A stretch of 64,000 bases of DNA from Flavobacterium sp. (GTDB lineage Bacteria; Bacteroidota; Bacteroidia; Flavobacteriales; Flavobacteriaceae): NCBI GenBank assembly GCA_020403245.1, contig JADBYA010000012.1, forward strand, positions 124,001 to 188,000, in the 5' to 3' direction. Both the position numbers and the translations under genes were made by a program. Below the pieces are notes generated by a model. The model was given only the letters and a program-made list of their open reading frames with translations, did not search any database and had not been told where the DNA came from. Of the stretch, positions 59,227 to 64,000 are shown in pieces (the stretch's first letter is position 1; every line of letters starts with the position of its first letter).

Positions 59227-61109
59227 TAAAGGGTATTTTTTGATGCTAAAATAAGTTTCTTGATAAATAATTTATTGTATGTGTAAAATAGGATGTAAAA
59301 TGGAAATCCTGCAGCAAGAAGCACGAGTAAGTGTAAATCTATTGTAGTATTGGTTTGGTTTCCCATTTTGAGTAGCTGTTGTTGTGCTTGAAAAAGCATA
59401 AAGTAAAATACCAAAACCATTAGTATTATAGCTATTAGCTCTATCACTGAGTCTGTTTTTCCTAGAACGAGTAACACTAGTAGGCCAACATAACTGATTA
59501 ACGCTATGAAACTGAATTTATGGTACTGCTTTGCAAGTAGTTCTAGTGATAGTTGCTTTACTTTGAATTCCTCTTTCTCAATTAGGGCACTGGTAGTTGG
59601 AGCATCTTTTATCAACGCTTTGGTTTTATCGGAATTACTACTGGTTTTAAATTCAACATCTACTATTTGTGGCGTTAGTGGGTCGGTTATAGTAGCGGGA
59701 AACAATCGACCAAAAAAAGCAGTTAACCAATCAAAATTGATACTAAAACCTTTATCGTCAGTGGCTCTTTTTGTGAGTAAGATGGCTAATGGAGTTAATA
59801 CGAAAGAAGACATCCAACAACCCAAGAAGGGACTAATTTCGTCTTGACCTGCTACTTTTTTACCAAAAGTATTGATGAAGTGAAAGATGATAAAAATAAG
59901 TATTGAAAATACAATAGGCAATCCTAATCCACCTTTTCTAATAATTGCTCCTAAAGGTGCTCCAATAAAAAACATGAGAAGACATGCATAAGCAATAACA
60001 AATTTGTCATACAATGCAATCCAGTGTTGGTTAATGTTTTTTTGTTTGTCTTGTATTTCATATTTAGAAGACTCAAGACTAAAATTTATAGATTCTACGT
60101 TACTGCTGGCAGTTTTTAGGATATTGGATTTTTCAGTGTCGCTAAAGTTTTGTAATAAATTATTGAAGCTAAAATTATTTTGAAGCTCACCAATAGGTGT
60201 TATTCTGTTTGTATTTGTGGTACGTTGACTAATATTTTCTGTAAATGAAATTACATCTTTATTATAGTTTTTTTCTAAAGAATCCAGTGTAAACTTTAGC
60301 TCTCCAACTGTCAACATGGTGTTGGTATTTGAAATTTGTTCTTCATCTAAATTAGCGTTATTTAGTTTAGACAAATCAATATTTATGATGTATTTTTTAA
60401 ATTCACTTTTGGCGAAAGGGACTTTATTTCGTTCCTCAAATTTTTTTGGAATAATATCCTCATAATAGTTACCTTCTTTTAGCACTAATTTCAAAACATT
60501 AGAATTTTCGCTACTTATTAACTCTCCTTTTTTTGCTTTGATGACGGTATTGCTACCCGAACCTAAAACTGATTTTTTATGGATAGTAACTTGGCTCAGA
60601 AATCTGCCATCTTCCCCTGATTTTTTTTCTACTTTAATGTTGTAAAGTCCTACTTCGCTAAATTGTCCTTCTGCAATAGCCATAGCAGGTTTCACTTGGG
60701 CTATATTTCTACGGAAATTAATGAATTTGTATTCGGCATACGGAATTACATTATTGGCAAAAATAAAAGCAACAATGCTTAACAAGATAATGAAATAGGT
60801 TAAACTTCGCATAGCACGTTGCAACGATATACCAGAAGATTTCATGGCCGCAAATTCATAGTTTTCGGCCAAACTCCCAAAAGTCATAATGGATGCCAGT
60901 AATACGGAAAGGGGTAATACTAACGGAATAATGCTAGGCATTTTATAGAGCAAAAACTTGATAATCATAAAGATATCTAAGTCTTTTCCGGCTAACTCGG
61001 AAATAAATAACCAAACAACTTGCAAAACGAATATAAAAAAAAGAATTACAAATACTGTAGTAAATGTAATGAGGAAGGATTTTAGTAAGTACCTGTCAAG
61101 TATTTTCAC
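59226..61109 (-). CDS. LptF/LptG-family lipopolysaccharide export permease (YjgP/YjgQ)
   Basis: 627 residues, GTG start at 61109. N-terminal spans MKILDRYLLKSFLITFTTVF, FIFVLQVVWLFISELAGKDL, DIFMIIKFLLYKMPSIIPLV, LPLSVLLASIMTFGSLAENY, EFAAMKSSGISLQ (the coupling-helix motif E-x-x-A-x-x-x-x-G). A periplasmic beta-jellyroll ~140-330, then C-terminal spans with GAPLGAIIRKGGLGLPIVFS. About 120 residues longer at the C-terminus than E. coli LptF/G, with two extra spans, as usual in Bacteroidota. Works with LptB and the other permease half. Confidence 0.92.
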   Translation of the reverse strand: MKILDRYLLKSFLITFTTVFVILFFIFVLQVVWLFISELAGKDLDIFMIIKFLLYKMPSIIPLVLPLSVLLASIMTFGSLAENYEFAAMKSSGISLQRAMRSLTYFIILLSIVAFIFANNVIPYAEYKFINFRRNIAQVKPAMAIAEGQFSEVGLYNIKVEKKSGEDGRFLSQVTIHKKSVLGSGSNTVIKAKKGELISSENSNVLKLVLKEGNYYEDIIPKKFEERNKVPFAKSEFKKYIINIDLSKLNNANLDEEQISNTNTMLTVGELKFTLDSLEKNYNKDVISFTENISQRTTNTNRITPIGELQNNFSFNNLLQNFSDTEKSNILKTASSNVESINFSLESSKYEIQDKQKNINQHWIALYDKFVIAYACLLMFFIGAPLGAIIRKGGLGLPIVFSILIFIIFHFINTFGKKVAGQDEISPFLGCWMSSFVLTPLAILLTKRATDDKGFSINFDWLTAFFGRLFPATITDPLTPQIVDVEFKTSSNSDKTKALIKDAPTTSALIEKEEFKVKQLSLELLAKQYHKFSFIALISYVGLLVLLVLGKTDSVIELIAIILMVLVFYFMLFQAQQQLLKMGNQTNTTIDLHLLVLLAAGFPFYILFYTYNKLFIKKLILASKNTL

Positions 61110-61116
61110 CTCGAAG

Positions 61117-61758
61117 TTAGTCTATTTTATTGATGTAGTAATTTGGATATTTACTCGCCACAAATGTAAACTGATTTTTTGACAAAGGTTGATTGGTTTT
61201 AAAAGAATTAACAGTGAGCGTGGTTTTAGTACCATTTTTGCCCATTTCAATTACGGTATAAATGTTTTTTGTTTGGGAGTCTATTCCCAATAATATTTCT
61301 TTTCGTTGGTCTTTTGCGTTTGTTGGAATGAGTTTGATGTATTGAATTTTACGTCCTTTTACATCTTGCAATATGTCCCAAGTGAACTTGTATCCAGCGT
61401 TGAAAAAAGTTAACATTTTTTGGGGGGTAATAGCATTTTCATCTTTTTCATTTAAACTTGATATCGTTATCTCTTCATCTTCGGGAACGATAGTATAACT
61501 TTTTTTGCCATCGTATATTTTAGTAACACCCATAAAGTTCAAAACATATTTGTTACCTTCTAACATAAGGTTTCCTTTGCTTTCTTTGTTGATGTTTTCT
61601 TTGCTATTGTTGAGGGTGTATTTGAAATCGATAGTAACGTTATTGTAGGTCTTAATTTTTGCTGTTACTTGGTCTAATAAATCTTTTGCTTTTTTATCCT
61701 GCGCGTTTGTTGTAAAACCCACAAGTAGTAAAATTGCAATTGATAGTATTTTGTTCAT
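61117..61758 (-). CDS. LolA-like outer-membrane lipoprotein carrier
   Basis: 213 residues from ATG 61758, picked because the signal peptide (MNKILSIAILLLVGFTTNAQ) starts there; ATG 61779 would add seven residues and overlap ftsK. LLDQVTAKIKTYNNVTIDFK, YTLNNSKENINKESKGNLML, YVLNFMGVTKIYDGKKSYTI is the LolA fold of Bacteroidota. Binds lipoproteins in the periplasm on the way to the outer membrane. One base after ftsK, 7 bp before the permease gene. Confidence 0.88.
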   Translation of the reverse strand: MNKILSIAILLLVGFTTNAQDKKAKDLLDQVTAKIKTYNNVTIDFKYTLNNSKENINKESKGNLMLEGNKYVLNFMGVTKIYDGKKSYTIVPEDEEITISSLNEKDENAITPQKMLTFFNAGYKFTWDILQDVKGRKIQYIKLIPTNAKDQRKEILLGIDSQTKNIYTVIEMGKNGTKTTLTVNSFKTNQPLSKNQFTFVASKYPNYYINKID

Positions 61759-61759
61759 T

Positions 61760-64000
61760 TTATAAATTGTTTTGTTCATTGGAAAAAAAATGATCTAATG
61801 AAGTCATATCAGGAATGTTGACACTTCTCGCTTTACTTCCTTCAAATGGGCCAACAATTCCTGCTGCTTCTAACTGGTCAATCAATCGACCAGCACGGTT
61901 GTAACCCAATTTTAATTTTCGTTGCAATAATGATGCCGAACCCTGTTGAGCAGCCACTATTATTTCGGCTGCTTCTCTAAACATACTGTCTCTTTCTGAA
62001 ATATCAAATTCCAAATTAGCGCTGCTACTATCTTCTCCTATAAATTCGGGTAATAAATAGGCACTAGCATATGCCTTTTGAGAACCAATATACTCTACAA
62101 TTTTTTCTACTTCGGGAGTGTCGACAAAAGCACATTGCACGCGCACTAAATCATTTCCATTTGAAAATAATAAATCGCCTCGACCAATTAATTGATCCGC
62201 GCCACCTGTATCTAAAATAGTTCTCGAATCAATTTTAGAAGTTACTCTAAATGCAATTCGAGCAGGGAAGTTGGCTTTAATCATACCTGTAATTACATTT
62301 ACAGATGGTCGTTGTGTAGCAATGATTAAATGAATACCAATAGCACGTGCTAACTGCGCTAAACGTGCTATGGGAGTTTCTACCTCTTTTCCTGCAGTCA
62401 TTATCAAGTCGGCAAATTCATCAACTACCAAGACGATGTAAGGCAAGAAACGGTGACCGTTTTCGGGGTTTAATTTTCGTCCTTTAAACTTTTCATTGTA
62501 TTCCTTAATGTTACGCACCATGGCATCTTTCAATAACGAATAGCGGTTATCCATTTCTAAACAAAGAGAGTTCAACGTGTTGATTACTTTATTGTTATCA
62601 GTAATAATGGCATCTTCGGTATCTGGCAGTTTTGCTAAGTAATGACGTTCTATTTTATTAAAAAGGGTAAGTTCTACTTTCTTGGGGTCAACCAATACAA
62701 ATTTAACTTCTGCTGGATGTTTTTTATAAAGTAATGAAGTCAATACGGCATTTAATCCTACTGATTTTCCTTGTCCTGTTGCACCAGCCATCAAAAGGTG
62801 AGGCATTTTTGCTAAGTCAACTACAAAGGTTTCGTTAGAAATGGTTTTACCCAAAGCAATTGGTAGTTCCATTTCTGCCTCTTGAAATTTTGCTGAAGAG
62901 ATAACGCTTTTCATTGGAACCATAGTTGGGTTCTTGTTTGGCACTTCAATACCTATTGTTCCTTTTCCTGGAATAGGAGCAATGATACGAATACCGAGAG
63001 CAGAAAGAGACAAGGCGATATCATCTTCCAAACTCTTTATTTTTGAAATGCGTATACCAGCTTCAGGCACTATTTCATATAAGGTTACTGATGGCCCTAC
63101 GGTAGCTTTGATTTGAGCAATTTCTATTTTGTAGTTTTTTAAAGTTTCTACAATTCTATTTTTATTTTCTTCAAGCTCTTCTTGATTGATAGTAATACCC
63201 ACGGAGGAATATTCTTTAAGTAAATCAATCGTGGGATATTTATAATTGGAAAGCTCTAGAGTTGGATCAAAAAGACCAAAATCTTCTACTAGTTTGGCGG
63301 CCAAATTCTCTTCCATTACATCTTCATCATTGGTAACTTCTATGAAAAATGCGTCATCATTCGTTTCAATAATTTGCGTTTCAGGTGAAGGTGAAACGGT
63401 TTTTATTGTTGGTTCTAAGTTAATTTCAGAGGGATTTTCAATGGTGGGTTTTAACGACTCTCTATTAATTTCAAACTGCGAGGGTTTGATGGTTGGTTCT
63501 TCTATTTCCTCTTCTTCGGGTAAAGCAAATTCCTCTAAGTTATAGTCGGTTCTGCTAGAAGCAGCTTTCATGGCCGACAAATCTTCGCTGATGTTTTTTT
63601 TCTTTTTCTCAAAAAATGTTTTGAAAGTGTCAGGAGATATTTTTATTTTGAAAAGTAAATAAATGAATAGGGAAAAAACAAGTGCTAGTACTGTTCCTGT
63701 TTTTCCTATATAATCTTGAAGGAAAAGATTCATTTCATATCCTACAGTTCCACCTAATTCTGGTAAAGTATAGGCGGCAAAAGCAAACATGATCGAAATA
63801 ACAATGATGGCAAACAAATCCCAAAACCAAGTGTTTTTCAGTTTGCGAATGGGTAAATCCAAAATTAAAAAGGCGCCGCTTAGGAAAAAGAGTTTAACAA
63901 AAAGAAACGAGGCAACCCCAAAACCACGGTAAACAAAAAGGTCTGCCAGATAAGCGCCAAATTTTCCCAACCAGTTTTGTACTGTCTCGTTTCGGTTGGT
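61760..64000 (-). CDS. ftsK: FtsK/SpoIIIE DNA translocase, 5' end beyond window
   Basis: About 747 codons visible; the frame is open to the right edge (...TVQNWLGKFGAYLADLFVYR), so the start lies outside. N-terminal spans are followed by a low-complexity acidic linker. Motor domain: MPHLLMAGATGQGKSVGLNA (Walker A GATGQGKS), VVDEFADLIMTAGKEVE (Walker B), RIAFRVTSKIDSRTILD. C-terminal gamma winged helix AQQGSASLLQRKLKLGYNRA, GRLIDQLEAAGIVGP, which reads KOPS sites. Chromosome segregation at division. Confidence 0.97.
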   Translation of the reverse strand, partial: TNRNETVQNWLGKFGAYLADLFVYRGFGVASFLFVKLFFLSGAFLILDLPIRKLKNTWFWDLFAIIVISIMFAFAAYTLPELGGTVGYEMNLFLQDYIGKTGTVLALVFSLFIYLLFKIKISPDTFKTFFEKKKKNISEDLSAMKAASSRTDYNLEEFALPEEEEIEEPTIKPSQFEINRESLKPTIENPSEINLEPTIKTVSPSPETQIIETNDDAFFIEVTNDEDVMEENLAAKLVEDFGLFDPTLELSNYKYPTIDLLKEYSSVGITINQEELEENKNRIVETLKNYKIEIAQIKATVGPSVTLYEIVPEAGIRISKIKSLEDDIALSLSALGIRIIAPIPGKGTIGIEVPNKNPTMVPMKSVISSAKFQEAEMELPIALGKTISNETFVVDLAKMPHLLMAGATGQGKSVGLNAVLTSLLYKKHPAEVKFVLVDPKKVELTLFNKIERHYLAKLPDTEDAIITDNNKVINTLNSLCLEMDNRYSLLKDAMVRNIKEYNEKFKGRKLNPENGHRFLPYIVLVVDEFADLIMTAGKEVETPIARLAQLARAIGIHLIIATQRPSVNVITGMIKANFPARIAFRVTSKIDSRTILDTGGADQLIGRGDLLFSNGNDLVRVQCAFVDTPEVEKIVEYIGSQKAYASAYLLPEFIGEDSSSANLEFDISERDSMFREAAEIIVAAQQGSASLLQRKLKLGYNRAGRLIDQLEAAGIVGPFEGSKARSVNIPDMTSLDHFFSNEQNNL

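Overview
The window reads as the chromosome of a member of the Bacteroidota, most likely a Flavobacterium-like Flavobacteriaceae. The DNA is AT-rich. Promoters follow the Bacteroidota pattern (TTG or TTTG, about 19-20 nt, then TAnnTTTG). Shine-Dalgarno sequences are weak or absent. There are many secreted proteins with short signal peptides ending in a Q-starting mature part, a type IX secretion C-terminal domain, a TonB receptor, and at the right end the core order ftsK - lolA - lptF/G-type permease - ribB.

Layout. 0-4 kb: envelope or secreted proteins (NTF2-like lipoprotein cut by the window edge, Ycf48-like propeller, beta-barrel). 4-7.7 kb: a patchwork of repeated intergenic modules carrying a ParDE and a HicBA toxin-antitoxin (TA) pair and a LysE-type exporter. 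8-11.6 kb: an LpxH-like phosphoesterase, a glycosyltransferase and a GH1 glycosidase. 11.8-18 kb: tRNA-Ser(UGA), a 114-bp tandem repeat, then a very AT-rich four-gene cassette: Nudix, a PLD-nuclease/DEAH-helicase/DUF3427 giant, an HNH nuclease and a methyltransferase-HIT fusion. This is the best candidate for an unusual (probably defence) system. 18.3-20.8 kb: a phosphoesterase and an HTH/AbiEii-like nucleotidyltransferase pair bracketed by a 30-bp direct repeat, followed by an orphan copy of a TA control region. 20.8-34.7 kb: mostly minus-strand envelope genes, including a secreted TPR-CHAT protein broken by an in-frame stop and a sigma factor / membrane anti-sigma-like / M48 peptidase / DUF1016 nuclease operon. 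35.1-43.9 kb: a sulfur-handling cluster (Crp-family regulator, TSUP exporter, MBL-rhodanese, rhodanese, thioredoxin, two YeeE/YedE transporters). 44-48.3 kb: two tandem HipBA modules, each preceded by the same ~190-bp repeat. 49-57.9 kb: a LytS/LytTR two-component pair, a TonB receptor, three tandem Crp-like genes, a degenerate Dps-like protein and two IS982 remnants. 58-64 kb: core genes.

Two regulatory patterns emerged by reading. (1) GGGTTACC, 15 nt, TATWAA occurs five times on the minus strand (21.6, 23.1, 34.07, 34.70, 46.13 kb), four of them just upstream of minus-strand envelope or unknown genes; the sigma factor at 32.9-33.5 kb is a natural candidate to read it. (2) TGTGA-N6-TTACA occurs three times (35.77, 36.64, 42.00 kb), each exactly 37 nt upstream of a -7-like element and in front of a sulfur gene or operon, next to a Crp-family regulator gene.

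Functions are assigned from motifs and family knowledge only; no database search was run. Coordinates of short sites were counted by eye from the numbered rows.
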